A stretch of DNA of 64,000 bases from Hemibagrus wyckioides. Lineage: Eukaryota > Chordata > Actinopteri > Siluriformes > Bagridae. The DNA is taken from assembly GCF_019097595.1 (NCBI RefSeq), contig NC_080712.1:21138646-21202645 (forward strand), written 5' to 3'. Under the pieces are notes generated by a model, which saw only the letters and a program-made list of their open reading frames with translations, had not been told where the DNA came from and ran no database searches. The position numbers were made by a program, and so were the translations under genes. This document shows, piece after piece, positions 36,950 to 47,839 of the stretch; within the stretch, counting starts at the first letter, position 1, and every line of letters starts with the position of its first letter.

Positions 36950-37655
36950 GGTGAGCTTGAACCTGGAGAAGAATAATGCACTTGGCAGTGGACAACTTCC
37001 TGGAGAAAAATGCCAATGGCTGGAACTTTTCTCTAAAATACAGTGAGAGAACGTCCTCACCCCTGTCTCTGAGATGTCCATGATGAGAAGCATGGAAGGA
37101 TCAGGGTGTTTTAGTTTGAGGACCAAACCTTTAAGGACTTCAAATGACTGATTTGCTGAGGGATTCCACTTCAACCTTTTCCATCCTTCCTTCATCATGG
37201 CTGTTAGGGGTGATGCTAATGATGGTGATGTATTGAAGTGTAATACAAATCTCCAAAGAAAGTTTGCAAATCCTTAAAATCATTGCAGTTGGTGATGGTA
37301 CCGAATTTGTCCCAGCCCTTAAGTAGGCTACTCCTTCTCGGCTGACAATGCTACTTCGGATAGATGGAGCTTACATTGTTTCCTCCCTTTTACAAAAACA
37401 AAAGAAAAGATACCTCTGAAAAAGAATGTGGAAAAACCCAATGTGTTAACAAAACTGTTCATATTCAATACAAAAATCGAGCAATATTTTTGATGTGCAA
37501 CATTAATGCAGTTTAGGACTGTTATGATATGGCTGATTTTCCAAAGGTTTTAGAAAATCTATGGCATTCATTATTATGTAGGACAATTTTTACATTCACT
37601 TTGCTTTAAAGATATACCAGAAATCTAAAAAATTGAGAGGAATAGATCTATCTAT
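36950..37655 (-). repeat. Left arm of 3.7-kb inverted repeat: Ty3/gypsy pol remnant
   Basis: Reads on the minus strand as a reverse transcriptase/RNase H remnant: KDLQTFFGD, LTAMMKEGWKRLKWNPSANQ, FEVLKGLVL, KHPDPSMLLIMDISETGV. These follow the Ty3/gypsy order (FLGFANFYRR; LxWxxxxxxAFxxLK; PDxxxxFxxxxDAS). Frames are shifted and internal stretches are missing. The reverse complement matches 39977-40640. Just outside the arm (36800-36949) the left copy continues into LHRPGLKNPKAD, a decayed YRPGxxNxxAD motif. Confidence 0.75.
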
Positions 37656-37970
37656 CTTTACATGCACATGAATTTAATATGGAGTTGGCCTGCCCTGTAC
37701 AGCTATAACAGCTTCAACTCTTCTGGGAAGGCTTTCCACAAGGTTTATGAGTGTGTTTATGGGAATTTTTGGCCATTCCTCTAGAAGTACATTTGTGAGG
37801 TCAGGCACTGATGTTGGACGTGAAGGCATGACTCGCAGTCTCCGCTCTAATTCATCTCGAAGGTGTTCTGTCAGGTTAAGGTCAGGACTCTGTGCAGGCC
37901 AGTCAAGTTCCTCCACACCAAACTTGCTCATCCATGTCTTTATGGACCTTGATTTGTCAAAGATGAGTCA
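37656..37970 (-). mobile_element. Tc1/mariner transposase 3' fragment
   Basis: Minus-strand frame MSKFGVEELDWPAQSPDLNLTEHLRDELE...PTPY is the C-terminal part of a Tc1 transposase (WxAxSPDLNPIEHLW region with the last catalytic Glu). It begins exactly where the two gypsy arms stop matching, so it was inserted in, or replaced, part of the left half of the inverted repeat. Confidence 0.85.
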
Positions 37971-38882
37971 AAGTCAAAATGCAAAGAAGAATTTTTTTTT
38001 TTACAATATGACACGGATCACAAGATGAGCTAATAACAGTGCTCCAGTCCTGTGAAAGTCAAGTTTAATCTATAAATAAGGCCTTTATTCTTTGACACTG
38101 AACCTTTTTTCACCATCATGAAATTTGAAACAGGGAGAAAAATAATATAAAGTTATTCACAGATTGCACACCTGATGTGGACTACACCATGGTTTGTACT
38201 GAAATAAGACCATAGTTTTCCTGAGGACCAGGGTTTGGTTCTTTGACCTGCTTCCAGACTCAAAAGCTGCTTTTGTCCAGACAGATGTTCAAAAGCTACA
38301 TGAGAACATGGTTTACAAGAATGTCTGAGAGTTTGTTGTGCCAGAGTTGCATAAAGTGATGGAACCTCTGTGTACAGTTAACTCAGCATTCAGACATTAA
38401 TATAAATCATGACCACAGATATCCTGAGATACTTATCCCAAAGATATTCAAGTACAAGTGACCTCTGTTTTTCCTCAGATTGCACTTTTCAGCTCACATT
38501 CCTCTGGTTTTACATACAGTATAAACCATTTGAAGTGTTTAAGTACTGATTGAGTGTTTTATAGTCTTACAGGATTTCAATTGATAGATTATAATTCTTT
38601 TTAGGAGAGAGTCACCAGCAGGCACAGTCTGTTAGGTACTGTGTTTAGGTCTGTAAAGGCATCTGTACATATTATAAGGAAATACCATTTTAACCATTCA
38701 CTGTATGTCATTTAAAAAGTAATAAACAGTAGTAACAGATTTCTGTGCTAATCATCATGTAATTATTGCACTGACCCCTTAGCATGCAGTCGAACATGCA
38801 TTAAATGAAGCATAATCTGCCTGTAATTAAAACCTTTTTATTCAACAAAAACTTGCTTTGTGGTTGTGTAATTACCATAGAC
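37971..38882. other. Unclassified sequence inside the inverted-repeat loop
   Basis: About 0.9 kb with no frame or repeat that I recognise. It is extra relative to the right side of the inverted repeat, where only about 50 bp separate the gypsy arm from the NAT8-like sequence. Confidence 0.4.
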
Positions 38883-39028
38883 ATGGATGAGGAGGAGCTG
38901 TTTCGTTGGATAATTCCTTTTTTACAGATGAATCTAGGACCCATAGAAAAAGAGGAAAAAGCTCATGTGATATTGTACAGGAAGTTTCATATTTTTCTCT
39001 CACATCAGCAGTTGTGAGTGTGTTATGT
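38883..39028 (+). pseudogene. 5' fragment of a second NAT8-like copy, inverted relative to 39363-39887
   Basis: ATG at 38883 opens MDEEELFRWIIPFLQ and runs into KEEKAHVILYRKFHIFLSH before a stop at 39015-39017. The last 80 bp or so (38945-39028) are nearly identical to the reverse complement of 39828-39918, the start of the minus-strand copy. It therefore appears to carry the true N-terminus that the other copy lacks, then is cut off by a Tc1 fragment at about 39105. Remnant, not a gene. Confidence 0.55.
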
Positions 39029-39104
39029 AATCTACTAAAAATTGAAAATATGTTTTAGTGTTTTCCCAACATGTTTTAAAGTTTTATTCTTAAGTAACCT
39101 AAAC

Positions 39105-39260
39105 GATTCATTTCATGCTTGCAACTTTATGGGAACAGTTTGGGGATGACCCCTTCCTGTTCCAACATGACTGTGCACCAGCAAGGCCCATAAAGTCATG
39201 GATGAGTGAGTTATTTGTAGAGGAACTTGACTGGCCTGCACCTGACCTAAATATGATTAA
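39105..39260 (+). mobile_element. Tc1/mariner transposase fragment
   Basis: Encodes LWEQFGDDPFLFQHDCAPA...VEELDWPAPDLN, the middle of the same Tc1 family. It lies directly after the truncated NAT8-like 5' fragment and faces the copy at 37656-37970. Confidence 0.8.
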
Positions 39261-39362
39261 AACAGAGAGGAAAGGAAAAAGGAAACAGAGGATGTTGTAA
39301 ATATTCACCAAAAACAAATCCCCAGAATTCAGGTTCTGTAATAATTTATTTACACTGTTATA

Positions 39363-39887
39363 CTAATCAGTCCTAATCTTATATGCATATTTTAACCCAA
39401 GGAAGTTGATGAGCCTGGCACAAACAAACCTCTCCTCTTTGTGGAAACCCAGGCTGTGGTAGAGTTTATGAGCATCATCCTGCACCATAGAGGTGAACAA
39501 CACCACGCTCTCTACTTTATGTTTAGCAGCAAACTGCAGGGCAGTCTGACAGAGAGCTTTGGCAAGGCTTTGGTGCCTAAAGCCCTTTCTTACAGGGATG
39601 CGTTTCAATTCCCATGCTCCAAGCTCTGTCACACAGGGTAATATTGCTACTGTTCCCATTAAGGAGCCCTTAGACTCAGATACCCAGAAGCAGCTGACCT
39701 GACCCTGGTGCATGTAGGATGCTCGAATGTCCTGCAGGTCTTCACTGAGCCCGAGTTGTACTCCCTGTTCAAGAAGACAGGATACAGTGAACCTACGAGC
39801 CACCAAGACACAGAACATAGCTGTGACATAACAAACTCGCAACTGCTGATGTGAGAGAAAAATATGAAACTTCCTGTACGATATCAT
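39363..39887 (-). pseudogene. NAT8/camello-like GNAT acetyltransferase, N-terminally truncated copy with open frame
   Basis: An open frame of 174 codons from ATG at 39887; it stays open about 20 codons further upstream but only from a GTG. The second half matches the NAT8 group: SCFWVSESKGSLMGTVAILP, WELKRIPVRKGF, LAKALCQTALQFAAKHKVESVVL and KLYHSLGFHKE. The acetyl-CoA motif (R/Q-x-x-G-x-G/A) reads RHQSLA, so the usual Gly is Ser. Fish NAT8-like proteins are about 220-235 residues with a hydrophobic segment before the GNAT domain. Here the N-terminus is short and its missing start is matched by the inverted copy at 38883. It has no visible introns and sits in the loop of a large inverted repeat. 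It could be a functional single-exon gene, but the lost N-terminus and the motif change point to a decaying copy. Confidence 0.6.
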
Positions 39888-39976
39888 GTGAGCTTTTTCC
39901 TCTTTTTCCAAGAGTGGTTTTTTGAACCAGTTCAAAAGTCCAGTCACATGATGTAATCTTCTCTCACCATGTCAAT

Positions 39977-40640
39977 ATAGATAGATCTATTCCTCTCAAT
40001 TTTTTTAGATTTCTGGTATATCTTTAAAGCAAAGTGAATGTAAAAATCGTCCTCGATAATAATGAATGCCATAGATTTTCTAAAATCTTTGGAAAATCAG
40101 CCATATCATAACAGTCCTAAACTGCATTAATACTGCACATCAAAAATATTGCTTTATTTTTGTACTAAATATTTTTTTTAGTTTTTTTTAACACATTGTT
40201 TATTAACACACTGGGTTTTTCCACATTTTTTTTTCAGAGGTAATTTTGTTTTTGTAAAAGGGAAGAAAAAATGTAAGCTCCATCTATCCGAAGTAGCATT
40301 GTTAGCCTATAAAGGGTACATAAGGGCTGGGACAAATTCGTTGCCAGATTTGTATTACACTTCAGCATCATAGCATCACCCCTAACAGCCATGATGAAGG
40401 AAGGATGGAAAAAGTTGAAGTGGAATCCCTCAGCAAATCAATCATTTGAAGTCCTTAAAGGTTTGGTCCTCAAACTAAAACACCCTGATCCTTCCATGCT
40501 CCTCATCATGGACATCTCAGAGACAGGGGTGAGGACGTTCTCTCACTGTATTTTGGAGAAAAGTTCCAGCCATTGGCATTTTTCTCCAGGAAGTTGTCCA
40601 CTGCCAAGCACATTATTCTTCTCCAGGTTCAAGCTCACCT
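39977..40640 (+). repeat. Right arm of 3.7-kb inverted repeat: Ty3/gypsy pol remnant
   Basis: Plus-strand counterpart of 36950-37655, with the same internal deletion joining FFSR to FKLT. This means both arms come from one already-deleted copy. It lacks the piece around KDLQTFFGD and is cut at 40640, where homology to the left arm stops. Several small indels separate the arms. Confidence 0.75.
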
Positions 40641-41145
40641 CCAATCACAGCCAAAGTATACAGACTCTTATGCTGCTATTTCATTGCAACGTACATGCAC
40701 TACGTTTTATTTATTATTTATTATTTATTTATTATTATTTTATACCAGTTGTTACCAAACCTGTATTATTTTCTTAGTATTTCTGGTTTCTTTTTTGCTC
40801 TTGCAGTCCTAGTTGATGCTGTTTGTTCATCACCTTACCTGACCTGGAATTTGCTTTACATATTGGATTAGTCTGATACAGGTTTCATGTAGCTACAACT
40901 GTGCCTATGTTTGTCTCCTATTAAGGAGTTAAAATAAAATGAGCTTTTAAAATTCTTTTTAATATTTTTCACACCATGGCCATGTAAAAAATGTTGTAAC
41001 TAGACGTGTGTACATTAAGTCATTTAAAATTAAAACTTTTTCTTATCATCTCCTACCATCTGTCATTAACAGGAAGTACTACAGCCATGACTGGGAAGTG
41101 ATTTAGCTTCTCTCTGCAGTATAACATAATATAATATTTTCATTT

Positions 41146-41407
41146 CATTTCATTTCATTGTCTGTACTGCTTATCCATACTCGGGTCACAGGGAGCCTTT
41201 GCCTACCTCAGGCGTCATTGGGCATCAAGGCAGGATACACCCTGGATGGAGTGGCAACCCATCACAGGGCACACACAGACTCTCATTCACTCACGCAATC
41301 ACACACTCCAGGCAATTTAGTGAAAAACATGCAAACTCCACACACACAGTGAATGGGAGCAAGACTCAAACCCAGGACGCTGGAGGTGTGAGGCAAACGT
41401 GCTAACC
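41146..41407 (-). mobile_element. tRNA-derived SINE, reverse orientation, inside a duplicated flank
   Basis: Same family as 34000-34260. On the minus strand the head reads ATAGTGGTTAGCACGTTTGC with box B-like GGGTTTGAGTC. The tail on the 41146 side is a short ATGAA repeat. It abuts a pentanucleotide array at 41408. Confidence 0.8.
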
Positions 41408-41546
41408 ACTATATAATATAATATAATATAATATAATATAATATAATATAATATAATATAATATAATATAATATAATATAATATAATATAATATAATATA
41501 ATATAATATAATATAATATAATATAATATAATATATAATATAATAT
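41408..41546. repeat. (ATAAT)n pentanucleotide array
   Basis: About 27 units, breaking register only near the end. It starts at the head end of the SINE at 41146-41407. Confidence 0.97.
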
Positions 41547-42429
41547 ACAGCCATGACTAGGAAGTGATTTAGCTTCTCTCTGCAGTATAACATAATATAA
41601 TATTTTCATTTTTTACAAACCAGGAACTCCTCATTCTCACAGCCATATTTCTCATCCATACTTCATCTCTCTCTTTTTTCATACTTTTATCCTTCTATTC
41701 TCCATCTCGTCCTTGTGCATTATTGAAGTAGGTGGCCATTTGGCAAGCTGCTGCCTGTCACTTTGTGACTCAAGTGTGTGTTTTCCTTCAAGACATGCCT
41801 TTGTCCATGTGGATCCACACACACATCAAGGGGCAGAGTTTGTTCTGTACAGAGTTTGTAATGAAAGTATATGTAAAAATCATGCATTAAGTGTGCACAT
41901 GTTAATTTCTGCTTGTTTTTAAGAGGAGATGTCCTGCTGACACAGATACCACAGATATTCTGATAAATGGGTCTTTATCTGCACACCGTGACTCATGGAG
42001 TCATCCAACAACATGGACATCTGTGGGTTCCCTGCTCACTCCGTCTACAGGAAGTAGCTGCAGAAAATACCTGACAACTGAGGATTAAAGAAACAAGATA
42101 ACAATACTGTCTCCAAAAAAGTCCCATCTTTCTTCTTCTTCTATTTATTATTATTTTTATTATTATTCTCCACACTGCTTCATTCACTAACAAGGGGTTA
42201 AAAATTATACTGCTCTCAGCCACTAGAGGGCGTCAGACATTATGATGTAGCCATGCATGTACATGCCTTAATCCACTGTTCTGGGCATCATTGTACAGCT
42301 GAAAGACAATAAACACAGAAAACTCTGATAACCTACAGATATCCTCAGATGTAAACGTGTGTGTGTGTGTGTATACAGCTCAGTATCAATTTTCCAGACT
42401 TGTACTGCAGGTGTTGTTTGTTTAGGGGA

Positions 42430-42970
42430 TTTTACCCTACAGTCTACTCTTTAAAGAGAAAATTATGCTCAAGGTCTGGTGATTGACATGGCCAAATAAA
42501 ACCCTTCAATTTTCTCCCCTTATGAGGTCCTTTGTTGTATTGTCATTGTGTTTTGGGTCATTGTCTTGCTGCATAATGAAGTTGCTTTTCTCTGTCAATT
42601 GACATACAGAAAGACAGAAACTTCTGAATTTATTCCTACTCTAGCATCATGAATTACATCATCAGTCAGCCATGCAAGCCCAAGCTATGACATTACCTCA
42701 GGTGGTTTTGGCTCAGGAGCAGATCATTTCTTTCTCCACACTTTGGTCTTTCCATCACATTTTAGTCTGACCTGTTTGCTGTCTGGTTGTTAGTAAAACC
42801 AATGGTTTCTTTCTTTTTCAGGAAGTTCCAAATTGTTGTATTACCAATGCCCAATGTGTGTGCAATAGCTCTGATGTATTTACTCTGATTGAAATTTTCC
42901 TTCTTTTCACAGCTTCAAAATGACTCATTTTCTCCAATAAACAGCTCTCTGGTCATCATTACTTACAGTA
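42430..42970 (-). mobile_element. Mariner/Tc1 relic, family A, second copy
   Basis: Shares with 28285-28720 the phrase gccatgcaagcccaagc, and continues to attgtcttgctgcataatga on one side and ttccaaattgttgtattacc on the other. Broken by stops throughout. Confidence 0.65.
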
Positions 42971-42989
42971 AGCAATGTGTGGATTAATC

Positions 42990-43820
42990 AGGATGTTGAT
43001 GTCGTCCTTAAAGTCCACATAGGTTTGGCATATGTCCCACTTGGGAGCTAAGAAATCCAAATGTCTTTTAAAACAGCTGTCATTCCATATGAAAAGCATG
43101 ACAGGTGTTCCAGGTTAGGTTCAGGAGAAGCATTAGGTCACAAGCTCAATATTGATCAAAACACTATAACCAGAACAGGGATAATCTGTGATTGTAAACA
43201 AAAAAAAGGAATCAAATAGTCAATACAAAGGCAGGATAGTATCAGGATAACAAAGGATCAGAACACTGGAAATGTAGGCAATACTTTGCATGTATGTGTG
43301 TTTCATGGCCTCTGTTGGCAAGGAGAGGAATTATACTAGGTAGTAAACAAAATATGCATATCACATTTCCACTGCTGTGATATACACACACAGTTCTTCC
43401 CCTTTCACATCAGCAGAGAGATGTACCAATTCAGGGTCCTTCCCTATGGGTTAGCTCTAGCACCCTAGGTGTTTGCAAAGTCTGTGAGCTGCTTTACAGC
43501 CCATATCAATGTCCTCAGAATGAAAGGTTTCCATCACTTCAGTTTGGGACAACCATATAAATTGCTTCCAGTGGCAGTCCCACATTGATGTCCAGGCTAC
43601 TGCCTGTGACTTTCACATTTTCTCAGGTTTCCCCTCTAATTCCACAAATCTACTTGAGAGGTTGATTGGCTACACCAAATTGCTACCCTAAAGGGCACAT
43701 GATCCAGGCTGTATTGCTGCCTTTCACCCTGTATTCCCTGAATAGGCTCCTGATCCACCATGCACAATGGTTACTTGAAGATGAATAATGATGAATGTTA
43801 TTAGAAAGGGCCCTTTGTAA
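42990..43820. other. Intergenic, nothing recognised
   Basis: No ORF or known repeat before the GATA array. Confidence 0.4.
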
Positions 43821-43825
43821 CATTT

Positions 43826-43961
<136 letters not shown>

Positions 43962-44144
43962 AAAATTATAAATAAAAGGCAAAATTAGCTGGCTTGCTAA
44001 CTTAGCTACATTCTGTTGGGGTTTAAGTAGCTAGCTAGTTTTGTTAGCAAGCTAGCTCATATTACTAACTCTATATATAGAGTTAGTAATGTATAGATAT
44101 AGGTAATGTATATTAATATGTATAGAGCTAACTCATATAAACTA

Positions 44145-44310
44145 GCTCTTTCTGCCATGGAGACTCTGTGGTGGCCTCAGCCATCTTCTATGGAGTGGTC
44201 TACTGGTGCAGCAGCATCTCTACTGCAGACAGGAAGAGACTGGACAAGCCAATCAGGAAGGCCAGCTCAATCCTGGGGATGCCCCTGAACACAATACACA
44301 ATATGGCTTT
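44145..44310 (+). mobile_element. LINE reverse-transcriptase C-terminal fragment
   Basis: Frame reading VVASAIFYGVVYWCSSISTADRKRLDK, then RKASSILGMPLN, resembles the thumb/post-RT segment of fish LINEs. Short and isolated. Confidence 0.65.
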
Positions 44311-44559
44311 TATTTCTCCAGATGCACAAAAGGTTTAGGGATGGTTGTGTGCACTGGCGACCACATAACACTGTGTGTGTGTGTGCGGCAATAAGTAGCA
44401 GCACTGGCCCAGCACATTACAGCCAGTTAATTCAGTAGCACACATGAACACCAGGTGGCGCTGGGGGGACAAGTCAGTTGGTAGGTATTTTTGAAAAACA
44501 GCGTTTGGTTGTCCCCAGTTTGCATGAAATGAATCAGTTACCCAGGTTAGTATTTAGGC

Positions 44560-44743
44560 CAGGGTTGTCAAAAGGCCAGTGTGGGTGCAGGTCTTCATTC
44601 CAGGCAAGCAGAAGCCACACCTGAGTCCACTGAAAGCCAAGATCAATTGATTAGACAGATGTAATCAGGTGTGGCTCCTGCTTGATTGATATGAAAACCT
44701 TCACCCGCACCAACCCTTTTGCAGATAAGTCTGGACACCCCTG
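44560..44743. mobile_element. hAT-type MITE, second copy
   Basis: 184-bp relative of 35131-35325, from cagggttgtcaaaaggccag to ctggacacccctg. The flanking 8-mers atttaggc and atttagag agree at their first six bases, consistent with an aged target duplication. Confidence 0.8.
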
Positions 44744-45108
44744 ATTTAGAGGATAAAAGGTGTTTATATGGACTAATATAATGTTATGATGTTCTGCCTT
44801 AGGGAAAGGTCCATTGTGCAGGTTAATCAATGAATAAACTTCTGTCTCCTTCCAGTTTCAGTCTAAGTCATGAAGGACAAATGTACAGCCAACTTTGCCA
44901 CCCACCCACACACACATATACACACACACACACACCTCATAAATAAATAATAATAAAAAAAACTAGCTAAGACACCATGCAATGATGCTGATGTTTAGGC
45001 TATTAGAATGCATACTAAGATATCTCCTGCTCAGTTATGCAAATTACAAATCTCAATTTCAAAGCGCTGTATTGGCACGATTGTTTACATACAATTGCCA
45101 AAGCATAC

Positions 45109-45111
<3 letters not shown>

Positions 45112-45152
<41 letters not shown>
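45112..45152. repeat. (CT)n microsatellite
   Basis: Pure CT for about 40 bp. Confidence 0.96.
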
Positions 45153-45159
<7 letters not shown>

Positions 45160-45160
<1 letters not shown>

Positions 45161-47700
45161 AAAACATTAAATAAATATATAAGCATATCTTTAAAGTTTT
45201 TTAATCCTGAGCATTTAAAGCTGACTTTTTCCATTTAAAGTTTACTTAAAACTTACTCTGTATTTAACAGACTTTCAATGTTTGTTTGTTTTTCTTTGAC
45301 TCTTGATTCTTTTTTCCATTCAGGGCCACCATACAAAAGACCAAAAGCTATATAACTATTTCAATTTTTATACTATTTATATTATTTATATACCTGTTTC
45401 TCTGATCACAACATCCACAAAATAAAGAAAGAGTGAGGTAAGATTACAATTAGAAGACATTGGACTGGCAGGCTCAATGATAAGGAAATGGCTGCATACA
45501 GGCTTGAGCTCACTCAGTACCCCCACTCCCCACCACCCTTTCAAAAAATCAGCTCTTCTGAAGGTGCTTCAATACCATTTATACCAAAATAACTCTTTTT
45601 CTGAGAGCAAGTTTGTGAACTTATCAATCCATGCTCTGTTTACCTGTGTTGTCACGTCTTGAGGTCTTTTAATGCCTCCCTGCATGGAACATATTCCACT
45701 TCAATTGTATGTAATTTTAATCTTTTTTATTTATTTATTTATTTTTAATCTGACAAATGAAGACATGTAACATCTAATCCTACATGAAAAATCAGCTTCC
45801 GCTGATTACCTAGCCAGGCTTAATCTTACCTATAATTTCCCTAAAAAGCAATCAAAATATAAATCCTAAAACTTGGGAGATTATTCAAAGATAATTAATA
45901 TCAACTAACTATACTTTGACTACTCATCTATGAGCCTTGGAATTCTAGGTGATATGAAGTGAAGTAAAGACATTAATTCTGCCAAGCAGGGTTATCACGG
46001 ACATCGGTTAGTGTGTGTGTGTGTCCAGATGGCAGATTGATTGTTCTGTAGTAGAAGTTTGAGTGTAGCATCAAATGACTACACTAATGAAATATTGAGC
46101 AGTCATTGAGATATGGGTTATTAATGACTGAGAGGATGTGTGTAGCTGGGAGAGCTATTCTGGCTCTGGACTTCAGAGCTGGTCCCCAGGAAGCACTTTG
46201 TTCATCACACACGACCTATGGTCACATCAAAGACTTGCATTTGGCACATCACATGCTAACGAAAACACCCAACTGCCAACACACTCACTGCTGAACGTCT
46301 TTCTCACACTCTGTGTGGCAATGAGTGACGCCAGACTAATCAAACCTGAATACATGTGAATGTGTCATTGGATTTTTCTTTTGAAATGCCAAACATTTTT
46401 TAGCATTTGGACAACAAATATTGTCTAAAGTTTTTTTATATACATATATTTATGTGCATGTATGGTCTAATTGCTTTGAAGGTAAAGCACAATAAAATGT
46501 TATAAATGAAAGAAAATTGCGGGGGGGGGGGGGTTATTTCTGTTTGTACTGGCCTTTATACAGTAACGGCAACAATTTTATCATTCAAGAACTTGAGATT
46601 GCTTCTGCTTATGATCAATTTGGTGAACTTATTTTCAGTGTTGCTATGTGGTGAAGTATATTTTTTTAGAATAAAATGCAAAGTTATTTAACAGAATATT
46701 GCATTTTGTACACTGATAACTCATGATACATACATTAAGCAATACATAGACTATACATGATATATACAGGGTCTTAAGGATATAGACACTTGCCAAGAGC
46801 TTGTTTAAAAATTGATCAAACTACTCTGAAAAGATTTTTTTCCCAACTGTTAGAATAACAAAAAAATTGTTGAATGCTTGCTAATTATGAAACTTTCTAT
46901 TTAGAATTCTTGCTAAACATTTTATCTTGTGACTGTTAATTAAGAACATTAACTAAGATTTTTTTTTCCTGATTCATAGTTTTAAAATGTGCTGCCACTG
47001 ATTTTGCTGATTCTTACTTTGGTTACATAAGTTAATGACCATGGAATAATGAAGTTGGTAGTGAAGTAGTGATAATTGGGCATAAACTATAATGTTGTGA
47101 ACATTGTACAGAAATGTCAATATTACTTCAGTCTTCATTAATTTGAAGACATCCTGTTCCTCTTCTGTCCTTATTTCTCTTTGTTTCTTAGATCTAAGTG
47201 CCTTCTTAGCTCTTGGTCCTATTGGTGACTTTTCCTCCCTCCAAAGAAATCTCCTGTCCTCTGTCTTGTCATTCTTCTCCACCCCTATCTCCTTTGTCTC
47301 TGTCATTCATGTTTCCCTCCAGATTTCTTGCCTGGCCTAGTTTTAGTTTCCCCACCAGCCCATCTGGCCCTGGGGCCTCTTGGACAGCTGTTCATTCTAC
47401 ATCCATTCTCTCTTTTTCCCTCTCTGACCTCTAGACGCTGGTCATCAATTGGCACCCTGCTATTTTCAGAGTGCTGGTATGCACTCATACTGCTGCCATG
47501 ATGGGAAATATGATTTTAAAATGAAAACATTGTTAAAGTTCATGGAGTTTTGAAATTCATGCATACTGAGGTTTTGGGCACTGTAAAAACATCAGTATTA
47601 ATTGAACTGAGAAAATGAGTATTTTCAGATGAAATAAGTATATATAGTATATATGTACAGAAATATAGTCTGTGCTATATGTAAAGCAAAATGTATGAGA
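45160..47700. other. Intergenic AT-rich spacer
   Basis: Holds a G homopolymer of 13 at about 46520 and a pyrimidine-rich stretch at 47155-47440. No gene recognised. Confidence 0.4.
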
Positions 47701-47706
47701 TCTTTC

Positions 47707-47837
<131 letters not shown>

Positions 47838-47839
47838 TT

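Noticed and set aside
41402..41609. Possible CRISPR or satellite array from the regular ATAAT units
   Set aside because: Five-base units without spacers; a plain pentanucleotide microsatellite in a vertebrate genome.
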